NCBI GenBank assembly: GCA_964469555.1
Contig: CAYYAQ010000058.1
Location: 1-29,631, forward strand
Origin: CAYYAQ01 sp964469555
GTDB taxonomy: Bacteria; Planctomycetota; UBA1135; UBA2386
Length of the DNA: 29,631 bases
Direction: 5' to 3'
Part shown: one piece after another, positions 1 to 8,658 of the stretch
Position numbering within the stretch: position 1 is the stretch's first letter
How the letters are laid out: each line of letters opens with the position of its first letter
Notes under the pieces: model-generated
What the model saw: the letters and a program-made list of their open reading frames with translations, nothing else
What the model was told of the DNA's origin: nothing
Database searches by the model: none
Made by a program: the position numbers and the translations under genes

Positions 1-1
1 G

Positions 2-688
2 GTCAAGTCCTTCTACTCGGTCGTCGGCAACTGGGGCGTGGCGATCGTCATGCTGACGCTGCTCGTCCGTGTTCTGCTGTCGCCGCTCAACTTCAACATG
101 CAGCGGACGATGCGCATCCACGGCGCGAAGATGGCGAAGCTGAAGCCGGAGCTGACGAAGATCCAGACGCAGTACAAGGACGATCCCAAGCAGCTGCAGA
201 TGGAGATGATGAAGTTCAACAAGGAACACAAGCTCATCTCCGCGCCCCTGAAGGGATGCCTGCCCATCCTCGTCACGATGCCCATCTGGTTTGGGTTGTT
301 CACCGCGCTGCGCGTGATGTACGAACTGCGGCACCAACCGTTCTTCGGCTGGATCGACGACCTGAGCACGCCGGATCAGCTTTTTGCGACCGGGATCGAC
401 TGGGCGCCCGTCGCCTACTTCAACCTGTTGCCGATCATCATGGTCGCGCTCTGGCTCTACCTCCAGATGGGTACCCCGCTGCCGAAGGATCCCCAGCAGC
501 GCCAGATGATGGTCATGATGCGCTTCATGCCGATCATGATGGGCGTGATGCTCTACAACTACGCATCGGGGCTCATGATCTACATGTGCACGTCGAGCGT
601 GTGGGGCATCGTCGAGCAGAAGCTCACGAAGAGGATCCTCGGGCCGGTGAACCCGGACGCCGGGATGAGCATGCCCACGATGGTCTAG
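2..688 (+). CDS. yidC: Membrane protein insertase YidC, 3' part (partial)
   Basis: The gene enters from the left edge, so only the last 228 residues are visible. YidC/Oxa1/Alb3 proteins insert and fold inner-membrane proteins, alone or with SecYEG. The visible part is the conserved 60KD_IMP domain. It shows a first core helix with the hydrophilic-groove arginine (LLVRVLLSPLNF), a charged cytoplasmic hairpin (KLKPELTKIQTQYKDDPKQL), the helix around LPILVTMPIWFGLFTALR, and two later methionine-rich helices. The large N-terminal periplasmic domain of Gram-negative YidC would lie outside the window. The C-terminus is short and ends soon after the last helix. mnmE follows 64 bases downstream on the same strand, the yidC-mnmE order seen in many bacteria near the replication origin. 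The assignment is firm; the true start cannot be seen. Confidence 0.95.
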   Translation, partial: VKSFYSVVGNWGVAIVMLTLLVRVLLSPLNFNMQRTMRIHGAKMAKLKPELTKIQTQYKDDPKQLQMEMMKFNKEHKLISAPLKGCLPILVTMPIWFGLFTALRVMYELRHQPFFGWIDDLSTPDQLFATGIDWAPVAYFNLLPIIMVALWLYLQMGTPLPKDPQQRQMMVMMRFMPIMMGVMLYNYASGLMIYMCTSSVWGIVEQKLTKRILGPVNPDAGMSMPTMV

Positions 689-752
689 AAGGTCTCGTCC
701 GAGAAACCGCCACCGTCCATACTGTGCGGCACACGGTTCTCTCGGCTCAGGA

Positions 753-2072
753 ATGATCGGCGACACGATCTACGCGACTGCTTCACCCCCGGGCGCCTCG
801 TCGCGAGGCATCGTCCGCCTCTCCGGTCCCGATGCTCGGGCGACCGCCGATCGCGTCCTGTGCGAGCCGTGTCCGTCGGATCGCGCGACCACGGAGTCCT
901 CGGTCCGGATCCTCGGCCACGAGGTCCCGTGCCTCGTGCTCACGATGCCGGGGCCGCGCTCCTACACCGGGGAAGATGTCGTGGAACTGCACCTGCCTGG
1001 GAGCCCCGTTCTCCTCGACGAGGTGTGCCGGGAGTTCGAGCCCACGGCGCGGCTCGCCACGCCCGGCGAGTTCACGCGCCGGGCGTTCGAGAACGGACGC
1101 ATGGACCTCTCGGAGGCCGAGGCGGTGATGTTTTTGATCCACGCCGCCGATGTCGACGAGAGCCGGTTCGCCCTGGACGTCCTCCGCGGTGGCTTGGCCG
1201 AGAGCGTCGACGGGATGCGGTCGGCGATCCAGGACGGGCTCGCCTTCCTCGAGGCCGGTCTCGATTTCACGGAGGGGGAGACCGGCGCCGTCGCCCCGGA
1301 GCTGTGGCTCGCCCCGCTGAAGGACGCGGGCGCGACGTGCCAGCAACTTCTCGCCGGGCTGCCGCGCACCGGAGTCCACGGCGAGGTCCTCCTCCTCGGC
1401 GCCGCGAACGCCGGGAAATCTTCCCTCGCGAACGCCCTCGTATCGGACTCCGGGAGTGACCAGAGTCCGGCGATGGTCGCGTCGGTGGCCGGCACCACCC
1501 GAGACGTCCTCGTGTTCGACCTCGCGCCTGGGCTCCGCTTGCTCGACGGCCCCGGGGACCTGCCGGACGACCCGGCGCTCGCCCCGAGGTCCGATGGCCC
1601 GGCCGACCGCCGGGCGATCGAACTCCGCGACCGCATCGTGGACCGTGCGGCTGGCGTGATCGAGGTCATCGACCTGGTGGCTCCGCGGTTCCCCTCGCCG
1701 ACCTCTGCCCCCGTCGTCGCCAGGGTGTTCACGAAGCGCGATCTGCGACCCGATCCGCGTCCGCTTTCGAGCGCCGTGCCGACCTTCGTGGTCAGCAGCG
1801 TCACGGGCGAGGGGGTCCCCGCGCTACGCGAGTTCCTGCTCCGGTCCACCGGCGGCGGGCACCATGGGCTGAGCACCCGGGTGCACGACGCCCTCGCCGT
1901 CGTCTCAGGGGCCCTCCGCTGCGCCGAGGATCTCGCGACCCAGGGCCAGCCGGAGGAGCTCGTGGCCCTCGAGCTCGGAGTCGCCCTCACGGCCCTCGAC
2001 GGGGTCCACGGGCGCTCCTCTCCGGAGGATCTGCTGGGCCGGATTTTCGCGGGGTTCTGCCTCGGCAAGTGA
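753..2072 (+). CDS. mnmE: tRNA modification GTPase MnmE (TrmE), with divergent G motifs
   Basis: MnmE works with MnmG to make the 5-carboxymethylaminomethyl group on wobble uridine 34 of certain tRNAs. At 439 residues it has normal length. The N-terminal folate-binding domain shows YTGEDVVELHLPGS (71-84) and FTRRAFENGRMDLSEAEAV (107-125). The G domain has P-loop GAANAGKS (216-223) and switch AGTTRD (246-251). The C-terminus ends in FCLGK, matching the catalytic C-x-GK signature. Two G motifs depart from the family: G3 reads DGPG (265-268) instead of DTAG, and G4 reads TKRD (327-330) instead of NKxD. The N-terminal HCHGG is HLPGS. The ATG at 753 gives the conserved start DTIYATASPPG. The stop at 2072 is followed by a weak ACCC/GGGT hairpin and four T's. 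Identity is secure; nucleotide affinity and specificity may be altered. Confidence 0.93.
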   Translation: MIGDTIYATASPPGASSRGIVRLSGPDARATADRVLCEPCPSDRATTESSVRILGHEVPCLVLTMPGPRSYTGEDVVELHLPGSPVLLDEVCREFEPTARLATPGEFTRRAFENGRMDLSEAEAVMFLIHAADVDESRFALDVLRGGLAESVDGMRSAIQDGLAFLEAGLDFTEGETGAVAPELWLAPLKDAGATCQQLLAGLPRTGVHGEVLLLGAANAGKSSLANALVSDSGSDQSPAMVASVAGTTRDVLVFDLAPGLRLLDGPGDLPDDPALAPRSDGPADRRAIELRDRIVDRAAGVIEVIDLVAPRFPSPTSAPVVARVFTKRDLRPDPRPLSSAVPTFVVSSVTGEGVPALREFLLRSTGGGHHGLSTRVHDALAVVSGALRCAEDLATQGQPEELVALELGVALTALDGVHGRSSPEDLLGRIFAGFCLGK

Positions 2073-2344
2073 CCCTCCGGGGTTTTCCACACCTCAACTT
2101 CATGCCTCCGGTGGGGTTCAGGCGGATGTGGACATCGTGTGGAATCAGGGGCACAGGATTCGCCAGGAGTTAGGGCTGATCCGGGGGAATCTTTCGATCC
2201 GGGGCGTCGGTGGGCCTCCGATCCTGGCAACCCGTCTCGGAATGTTTGACACACAAGGGTTTGGGGCGCTAACCTCCCCACCAACGCAAGTCCTGGAGGA
2301 CAGTTCGACGGTCAGGTCGGGCAGAATCCGGGTCGGTCAGATGC
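2073..2344. other. Intergenic region between mnmE and nrdR with DnaA-box-like words
   Basis: This 272-base stretch has no convincing gene. Near the mnmE end are three words sharing the TCCACA core of the DnaA box TTATCCACA: TTTTCCACA at 2083-2091 (one mismatch), and on the opposite strand ATGTCCACA (2127-2135) and GATTCCACA (2138-2146), with two and three mismatches. The yidC-mnmE neighbourhood is often close to oriC, which makes the words worth noting. There is no obvious AT-rich unwinding element and no dnaA or dnaN in view, so an origin is only a possibility. A promoter-like TTGACA lies further right, before nrdR. Confidence 0.3.
2246..2273 (+). promoter_or_regulatory. Candidate sigma-70-type promoter for nrdR
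   Basis: A perfect -35 hexamer TTGACA (2246-2251) is followed after 16 bases by GCTAAC (2268-2273), which matches only three positions of TATAAT. It lies about 70 bases upstream of the nrdR start. The -35 box is good and the -10 box is poor, so this is tentative. Confidence 0.3.
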
Positions 2345-2869
2345 ATGCGGTGCCCTTACTGTAAAGCGGACAACGACCGGGTAATCGACTCCCGGGCCAG
2401 CGCGGACGGCTTCGCCATCCGGCGCCGGCGAGAGTGTCTCGGCTGTAAACGCCGCTACACGACCTACGAACGTGCGGAATCCGCACCGCTGAGGGTCGTG
2501 AAGAAGGACGGCACCGGGGCTGCGTTCGACCAGCAGAACATCCGCAACGGACTGCAGCGGGCCTGCGAGAAGCGGCCCGTGTCCAGCGAACAGCTGGACG
2601 CCGTGGTGGAGCGAGTGGAGCGCCAGTGCCTGGAGGCCTTCGACAAGGAAGTGCCCACCAAGGTCATCGGCAACCTGATCATGGAGGAGTTGAAGCAACT
2701 CGATCAGGTCGCCTATGTGCGCTTTGCGTCGGTGTACAGGGAATTCCAGGACGTGACGGAGTTCATGAACGAACTCCTTCCCATGGTCAGGAATGCGAAG
2801 AAAAGCGATTCGCGCGGGGAGGGCGCGGACGATGAAGAGAAGTACGGGTTTTCAAGTTCGGAAACGTGA
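2345..2869 (+). CDS. nrdR: Transcriptional repressor NrdR
   Basis: NrdR represses ribonucleotide reductase genes by binding NrdR boxes, sensing ATP and dATP through an ATP-cone. The 174-residue protein starts with the zinc-ribbon pairs CPYC (3-6) and CLGC (31-34), including the family segment VIDSRASADGFAIRRRREC. The ATP-cone (about 49-139) shows VVKKDG and the helix segments through YVRFASVYREFQDV. The ATG at 2345 puts the first cysteine at residue 3 as expected; an ATG at 2341 is in another frame. The C-terminal 25 residues are an acidic, probably disordered extension. Its end overlaps the start of another ATP-cone gene by 38 bases, suggesting co-transcription. No NrdR box was recognised in the window and no nrd gene is adjacent. 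Confidence 0.95.
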   Translation: MRCPYCKADNDRVIDSRASADGFAIRRRRECLGCKRRYTTYERAESAPLRVVKKDGTGAAFDQQNIRNGLQRACEKRPVSSEQLDAVVERVERQCLEAFDKEVPTKVIGNLIMEELKQLDQVAYVRFASVYREFQDVTEFMNELLPMVRNAKKSDSRGEGADDEEKYGFSSSET

Positions 2870-3320
2870 CGGGCGGACGGAGTGGTTGCGCGCGACGAAG
2901 CTCGCGCGCTCGATCGGGATGGCGGTCGCCGCCGGTCTCGGCGAGGACTTCAGCGTGCACGGTCTGACCGGCGAGGACTGGCGCACGGCCGACCTGACAG
3001 CGGCGGTCCTCATGGGATTGCGCGAGCAGCACGGTCGGGGCAGTCTGCTCACGACCTCCTGCCTCGCCGACGCGGTGCAGCAGGTTCTGGCCGCGACCGG
3101 ATTCCCTCGGGCCGCCGAGGAGTACTCACGGGTCGGCGGCGAGCAGCGCCGGCGACGCACGGTGCTCTCGAAGACCATGCCATCGCTCCAACACGGGGTG
3201 CCCCTCACGGGTGGCGTCTCGCATTCCGGTGCTGCGGGTTACGACTCGGGCCCGGACCATCTTGGCGGGCGGCGCAGAAGCGGCACAGGAGGTCGTTCTG
3301 CTCACGGCGGAAGGGTGTAG
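2832..3320 (+). CDS. Small stand-alone ATP-cone-like protein
   Basis: The 162-residue product starts at an ATG inside the end of nrdR (38-base overlap, different frame). Residues 8-105 resemble an ATP-cone: QVRKRDGRTEWLRATKLARSI matches the V-x-KRDG-x-x-E-x-F-x-x-x-K-L opening, and residues 72-100 match the closing helices (LADAVQQVLAATGFPRAAEEYSR is the L-x-x-V-x-x-x-L-x-x-x-G-x-x-x-A-x-x-Y region). ATP-cones bind ATP/dATP and usually control ribonucleotide reductase or NrdR. There is no zinc ribbon or reductase domain here. The last 50 or so residues are Gly/Ser/Arg-rich and may be unstructured. An alternative start 39 bases upstream exists but adds only a basic leader. The overlap with nrdR suggests a linked role; function is unknown. 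Confidence 0.7.
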   Translation: MKRSTGFQVRKRDGRTEWLRATKLARSIGMAVAAGLGEDFSVHGLTGEDWRTADLTAAVLMGLREQHGRGSLLTTSCLADAVQQVLAATGFPRAAEEYSRVGGEQRRRRTVLSKTMPSLQHGVPLTGGVSHSGAAGYDSGPDHLGGRRRSGTGGRSAHGGRV

Positions 3321-3425
3321 GCTAGCAGCCTTCGCTGCACCCGATTCGTCAATCTCATCGCGACAAGATCTACAAACCCCGAGCGCAACCCGAACGAGAA
3401 CAGTTCGAAACCAGACGATCCCGGT

Positions 3426-6400
3426 ATGCAACTGAAACGCCTGACAGTTCACGGATTCAAGTCCTTCGCGGACAAGACCGACTTCGAGTTCGAGTCCCGG
3501 CTCACGGGGATCGTGGGGCCGAACGGGTGCGGGAAGTCCAACGTCGTCGACGCCCTGAAGTGGGTGCTCGGCGATCAGCGCGCCAAGAGCTTGCGCGGCA
3601 AGGAGATGACAGACGTCATCTTCAAGGGCGCCGAAGGACGCGACGGGAGTCACCAGGCGATGGTCTCCGTTACTTTGACGGATGCGGAAGGCGTGTACGG
3701 TGACCGTACCGAGATCACGATCGGTCGCCGTCTGACCAAGGACAAGGAGTCCGAATACCTGCTCAACGGTTCTGTCGTTCGCCTCAAGGACGTGCGCGAC
3801 GTCCTGATGAACACGGGCCTGGGCGTCGGGGCGTATTCGGTGATGGAGCAGGGCCGGATCGACGCGGTGCTCTCCGCGAACGCCGAGGACCGCCGAGCGA
3901 TCTTCGAAGAGGCGGCCGGGATCAGCCGATTCAAGCTCCAGAAGCGCGAGACGCTGCGCAAGCTGGACCGCACCGAGATCAATCTCGAACGGGTGAAGGA
4001 CCTGCTCGAGGAGCGTGCTCGCCGCATCCGCAGCCTGAAGATCCAGGCGGGCAAGGCGCGTCGCTTCAAGGAACTCCGGGCTCGGCTACGCGATTTCCGC
4101 GCGGCTACAGCCGTGGTCGAGGCTCGCAAGCTGCGGATCGAGCGACGGCAGCAGGACGATCGGATCACTGAGTTGACCGAAGCCGTCACCGTCGCCGAGG
4201 CACGGTGCGCGGAACTGGAGGCAGGACGCGACCGCCTCGATGCGCAGATCGACGCGTGCAGCCGGGAGCACGAAGCGCTGCAGGACGAGATTCGACAGGT
4301 GCAGAGTCGCCGCGAAGCGGCAGAGCACCAGGCCGTGACCCACGATCACCGCGCCGACGATCAGCGCGCCCACGCCGCCGAGAGTCGTTGCCGACACGAC
4401 GAACTCATCGAGCAAGACAAGGAGAAGACCGCCGCTCTTGCCGCCTCGATGGACCGTGTTGACAAGCTCGAAGCCGAGCTCGTCGAGTTCGCGGGCGAAG
4501 TCGAGGTCCGGCAGAAAGCGGTCGCCGACGCACAGGCCGTCGTCCGCGAACTGCACGAGACCAGGGAGCGCGTGCGGCAGCGTGTTCTCGAGTTGATGAA
4601 CGAGCGCACACGCGCACAAAACGCGGCACAGGACATCCGTGCACAGCTCAAGGCCCAGGACGCGCGTCGCGCCGGTCTCGAGCAGCGTCACGACGATCAG
4701 GATTCGGAGATCACCGCTATCGAGACGAGGGTCGACGCGCACCAGGTCGAGCTCGGTCGTTGCCGCGAGGAAGCCGCGCAACTCGTCATCGAAGAGCGCA
4801 TGAGCCTCGCTGAGCTGCACTCAGCGGACACCGAGGTCGCGGAACTCGTGCGGCGCGAATCCGAGCTGCGTCAGGCGCTCTCGTCGATCTCTGGTCGCCT
4901 CCATGTCCTCGCGGACCTGGAGACTCACATGGAGGGGTTGGACCACGGTCCGCGGTATCTCCTCCAGGAGAAGCCCGAGGGACTCCGGGGTCGCCTGATC
5001 GACCTGTTCGACACCGACGTCGAGTTCAGCGCCGGGCTCGAAGCGGCGCTCGGGCAGTACGTGCAGGCGCTCGTCGTCCGGTCGCGGTCCGATGCGCACG
5101 CGATGCACGCGTTGCTCCGAGAGAAAGGCAAGGGCCGCGCGATCCTCCTCATCGAAGAAGAGATTGGCGAGCAGTTGCAGGCCGACCGTCCGATCTTTGG
5201 CTGGCCGGAAGGGACGTCGAGCCTGGTGGAGTACATTCGTTTCCCCGAGTCTGCGAAACACCTCGTGCACTGGTTGTTGCGTGGTGCGTGCGTCATCGAC
5301 AGTCTCGACAACGCGCCCCCCAACCGCCCCGACTTGTGCTTCGTGACCCGCGGCGGCGGGTTGCTCTGCGGCCCACGGATCGAGGGCGGCAGCGAAGAAG
5401 GCTCGAGCGGTCTCGTCGTGCGCAAGGCGACGATGCAGGCTCTCACCGCAGAGGAAGAGGTCGTTCGTCGGGACCTCGATGCCCTGCTGGCAGGCAAGGA
5501 CGTCGTCGAGGCTCGCGTCGCCGAGCACAAGGAAGAGGTGAGGGCGCTCGGCGTGATGCTACAAGAGATACGGTCCCGGATTCACGGCAAGGAGGCGCAG
5601 CGCGAAGACCTCCTGTCGCGCATCGTCCAGGGCGAACGCGACATCGATCACTTGCGTTTGATGATCAACGAGCTCGACGTCCAGCGATCTGCGGCTCGTG
5701 CTTCGATGACGACCAAGTTCCTGGGTGCGTTCTGCGTCGGTCGACAAGAGAATCGCGAGTCCCGAAGGGAATCAGAAGTCGCGGCGGAACTGTCCAACGC
5801 GCAGGGTCGCTTCGAAGTCGTGGCACGCGAAGAGCAAACCGTCCAACTCCGGCTGGTGGCGATTCGTTCGGACTGCGAGGCGGCGCGCAACGCGTGCCGA
5901 CTCCACGAACAGACCCTGCGCGAACTATCGGCCACCGTGAAGGTCCTCGCGGAGCGCGAGGAAGAGAGCGAGCAGGCTGCTGAAGAGTATGCGGAGAAGG
6001 CTGTCGAGTGTCGGGAGGCGGCGGCGGCCACCGAAGGCGAACTGTCGCGTCTGAACGAGAAGCGTGACCACGCGGCACACGCGCTGGCGGCGACACGAAA
6101 GGAATACACCGCGAGCAAGGAGGAGCTGGCCGAGCAGCAGAGCAGTAAGTCCGATCTCGCCGAACAGACCAACGGAGTGCGACTCCGCGTGGGCGAGAAC
6201 GAGCACGCTTTCCAGTGGTTGGAGAAGCGGTTGTTCGACGACGTGGGCATCGCGTTGCGCCGGTGCCTCGGCGAGATCGAGGGCATGGGGTTCACCGTCG
6301 GAGACATCGTCGGGCCCATTCCGGGCGAGGACGACCCGCAGCCCGAGTTGCTGCTCGGTCCACCGATCCCCGAGACGATGCTCGTCGAAGAGTCCGCGTT

Positions 6401-7178
6401 GCACCGATTGTGGGAGAGCGAGGATTTCGATGTCGCGGCTTGCAGTCAGGAGATGGAGGTGCTGCAGGCCAAGGTCGAGCGTCTCGGCTCCGTGAATCTC
6501 GACGCGGTCGACGATCTCGAAGAGGAAGAGTCGGAAATCGTGCTGACGGAGCGGGAGGTCCGGGACTTGAGCGAAGCTCGCACCTCCCTCGTGGAGGCCT
6601 TGCGACGCATGGAAGAAGAGTCGCGGACGATGTTCGAGGAGACCTTCAACAAGGCGCGCGCGAACTTCCAGACGATCTTCCGCAAGCTGTTCCAGGGCGG
6701 GCGCGCGGACATGTTCCTCACGGAGGGCGAAGATTCGCTGGAAGGCGGCATCGAGATCATGGCTCGACCTCCCGGCAAGGAACTGCAATCGATCAACCTG
6801 CTGTCCGGTGGCGAGCGCACGCTGACGGCGCTAGCGATCTTGTTCGGAGTGTTCAAGGTCAAGCCATCTCCGTTCTGCATTCTCGATGAGGTCGACGCGG
6901 CCCTCGACGACACGAATGTCGAGCGGTTCCTGCGCGTGCTCAACGACTTCGTTGGGCCGAGCCAGTTCTGCATCGTCACGCACCACAAGCGGACGATGGC
7001 GGCGTGCAACATGCTCTACGGGATCACCATGCAAAAGCGCGGCGTGTCGTCGCGCATCGCGGTCAACCTCGAGCAGATCGACGAGCTGACCCAGACCGGT
7101 CTCCACGGCGACGCGAAGGGCCAGGACACCATGGCGGAGAAGCAACGCATCGCCGGAGAAGAGGCGCTGGGCTTCTGA
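3426..7178 (+). CDS. smc: Chromosome segregation protein SMC
   Basis: SMC is the ATPase of the bacterial condensin complex (SMC-ScpA-ScpB), which compacts and segregates replicated chromosomes. The 1250-residue product is slightly longer than the usual 1150-1200. The N-terminal head has the typical start MQLKRLTVHGFKSFADKT and Walker A GPNGCGKS (31-38). Two long coiled coils flank a hinge at roughly 510-660 (GLRGRLIDLFDTDVEFSAGLEAAL begins it). The C-terminal head carries the ABC signature LSGGERTLTALAIL (from 1126) and Walker B FCILDEVDAALDD (from 1150). Charged Glu/Arg/Ala-rich coil composition gives many spurious overlapping frames. The ATG at 3426 lies directly before the conserved first strand. 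About 105 bases separate it from the previous stop. scpA and scpB are not nearby. Confidence 0.97.
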   Translation: MQLKRLTVHGFKSFADKTDFEFESRLTGIVGPNGCGKSNVVDALKWVLGDQRAKSLRGKEMTDVIFKGAEGRDGSHQAMVSVTLTDAEGVYGDRTEITIGRRLTKDKESEYLLNGSVVRLKDVRDVLMNTGLGVGAYSVMEQGRIDAVLSANAEDRRAIFEEAAGISRFKLQKRETLRKLDRTEINLERVKDLLEERARRIRSLKIQAGKARRFKELRARLRDFRAATAVVEARKLRIERRQQDDRITELTEAVTVAEARCAELEAGRDRLDAQIDACSREHEALQDEIRQVQSRREAAEHQAVTHDHRADDQRAHAAESRCRHDELIEQDKEKTAALAASMDRVDKLEAELVEFAGEVEVRQKAVADAQAVVRELHETRERVRQRVLELMNERTRAQNAAQDIRAQLKAQDARRAGLEQRHDDQDSEITAIETRVDAHQVELGRCREEAAQLVIEERMSLAELHSADTEVAELVRRESELRQALSSISGRLHVLADLETHMEGLDHGPRYLLQEKPEGLRGRLIDLFDTDVEFSAGLEAALGQYVQALVVRSRSDAHAMHALLREKGKGRAILLIEEEIGEQLQADRPIFGWPEGTSSLVEYIRFPESAKHLVHWLLRGACVIDSLDNAPPNRPDLCFVTRGGGLLCGPRIEGGSEEGSSGLVVRKATMQALTAEEEVVRRDLDALLAGKDVVEARVAEHKEEVRALGVMLQEIRSRIHGKEAQREDLLSRIVQGERDIDHLRLMINELDVQRSAARASMTTKFLGAFCVGRQENRESRRESEVAAELSNAQGRFEVVAREEQTVQLRLVAIRSDCEAARNACRLHEQTLRELSATVKVLAEREEESEQAAEEYAEKAVECREAAAATEGELSRLNEKRDHAAHALAATRKEYTASKEELAEQQSSKSDLAEQTNGVRLRVGENEHAFQWLEKRLFDDVGIALRRCLGEIEGMGFTVGDIVGPIPGEDDPQPELLLGPPIPETMLVEESALHRLWESEDFDVAACSQEMEVLQAKVERLGSVNLDAVDDLEEEESEIVLTEREVRDLSEARTSLVEALRRMEEESRTMFEETFNKARANFQTIFRKLFQGGRADMFLTEGEDSLEGGIEIMARPPGKELQSINLLSGGERTLTALAILFGVFKVKPSPFCILDEVDAALDDTNVERFLRVLNDFVGPSQFCIVTHHKRTMAACNMLYGITMQKRGVSSRIAVNLEQIDELTQTGLHGDAKGQDTMAEKQRIAGEEALGF

Positions 7179-7218
7179 TCCTCGGCGTTATCGTCTTGGC
7201 TGTTCGAGACTCGCTCGC

Positions 7219-8658
7219 ATGGCCGAACCTGAGAATCCGCGCCCGCTGCTCCTGCTTCCAGTCGGCCTGACTATCGGTCTGGTCGCTGCCGGCGCGGTGT
7301 TGCGCGTGTTCGCGTCGCTCACGGATTTCTGGCTCGACGAGATCCTGACCCTCGATTGGGCACGGTACGGATTCTGGGAGTTGATCTCGGATCCGCGGAC
7401 CAAGCACGACAACAACCACGTGCTGAACTCGATGTGGCTGCGGCTGGTCGAGTCCGCTGGCGAGCCTTCCCACTGGTTGCCGTACAGGCTCTTGTCGATC
7501 ACCACGGGCACGGTGGCGTCGGCGGCGATGGGGTTCATCGGCTGGCGTCGCAGTCCAGTCGAAGGGGTGATCGCCGCGGGCTTCGGAGCCCTGTCCTTCG
7601 TCCTGGTCCACTACTCCTCGGAGTGTCGCGGTTACGCGTCGGTCTGTTGCTTCGCGCTCTTGTCGTGGATCGCCCTGGAGCGTGCGTTTCGGCGCCCGGG
7701 GTGGGGCGTCACGGTCGCGCTCTGGGCGTGCGCGGTGCTCGGCGTGCTATCGCACTCGACGTACGCGTTTGCCTACATCGGAATCGGAGCTTGGAGCATC
7801 GCCGCGTGGCGGGCCGGCGCACCCGGCGCGACGATCCCCCGGCTCATCCGTCTGCACGCGTTTCCCGTCGTGGTTCTCGCGCTGATCTATTTCCTGCGAA
7901 TTCGTGGCATGGTCATCGGCGGTGGACCCGAGTTCGGTGTGCCGCGGGCATTGACCAACACCTTGGCTCACGTCGTCGGCTGGGCGTGGACGGGGGACTG
8001 GCAGGGCTACCTCGCGGCCGGCGTCGCCGTGGCTCTCGTCGTGTCCGGGTGTGTCCTGCGGGTCAAGGGGCGGGTAGCGGGTGACTCGAGCTGGGTGTTC
8101 TTCGTGACGCTAGTCGTCGTCGTACCGCCGCTCGTGGTTTTCGTGCTGCAACCGAAGATCATCTTCATGCGGTACTTCCTGGTTTGCGTGCCGTTCCTGA
8201 TGTTGTTGGTTGCCGGGCTCGCCGCGCAGGCGTGGCGATGTTGTCGAGCCGGTCGCGTCGCCGCGATCGTCTTGCTTGTCATCGTTGGTGCACAGAACGG
8301 CTGGCGCTTGCAGGGGCTGCTGACCGCGGGGCGCGGTCATTACCTCGCCGCGCTCCAGTACATCGTCGCGAACGACCCGAGCGACGACATCCGCGTTCAC
8401 GGGAACGAGGAACTGCACATCGACCGGACCATCGGGTTCTACAACAAGTTCCTCGACAAGAAGATCCGCTACGTGGACCTCAAAGCGGCGCGGCAACCGG
8501 GGTGGCTGATCTTCGAGACGCAGCGGATGCTTGCGGACTCTGCGGCGGGCGAGAGGATCTCGCGCAAGGCCTTTGGCGCGTACTACGATGAGAAGATGGT
8601 GTATCCATACGCGAGCATGTCCGGCGCCCACTGGTATGTACTCCAGCGGCAGAATTGA
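7219..8658 (+). CDS. Polytopic membrane glycosyltransferase, GT39/PMT-like
   Basis: The 479-residue protein has a long series of hydrophobic segments (for example 10-33, 90-125, 150-200 and 245-370) and a short soluble C-terminal tail. After the first helix comes FWLDEILTLDWAR (37-49). An Asp-Glu in the first external loop is the hallmark of GT-C enzymes of the PMT/ArnT/RgtABCD type, which transfer sugars from polyprenyl-phosphate donors. A second family-like feature is the HDNNHVLNSMWLRL loop following it. Donor and acceptor cannot be read from sequence. The gene follows smc by 40 bases and its stop codon overlaps the TTG start of the following acetyltransferase (TTGA). The ATG at 7219 precedes the first membrane helix. 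The family is probable; the substrate is unknown. Confidence 0.75.
   Translation: MAEPENPRPLLLLPVGLTIGLVAAGAVLRVFASLTDFWLDEILTLDWARYGFWELISDPRTKHDNNHVLNSMWLRLVESAGEPSHWLPYRLLSITTGTVASAAMGFIGWRRSPVEGVIAAGFGALSFVLVHYSSECRGYASVCCFALLSWIALERAFRRPGWGVTVALWACAVLGVLSHSTYAFAYIGIGAWSIAAWRAGAPGATIPRLIRLHAFPVVVLALIYFLRIRGMVIGGGPEFGVPRALTNTLAHVVGWAWTGDWQGYLAAGVAVALVVSGCVLRVKGRVAGDSSWVFFVTLVVVVPPLVVFVLQPKIIFMRYFLVCVPFLMLLVAGLAAQAWRCCRAGRVAAIVLLVIVGAQNGWRLQGLLTAGRGHYLAALQYIVANDPSDDIRVHGNEELHIDRTIGFYNKFLDKKIRYVDLKAARQPGWLIFETQRMLADSAAGERISRKAFGAYYDEKMVYPYASMSGAHWYVLQRQN

Noticed and set aside
962..2284. 440-residue open frame on the minus strand across mnmE
   Set aside because: It is Arg/Ser/Pro-rich without domains and lies opposite a recognisable MnmE; a high-GC codon shadow.
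4086..4820. 244-residue minus-strand frame inside smc
   Set aside because: Mirror of the coiled-coil codons of SMC; composition Leu/Val/Asp-rich with no motif.
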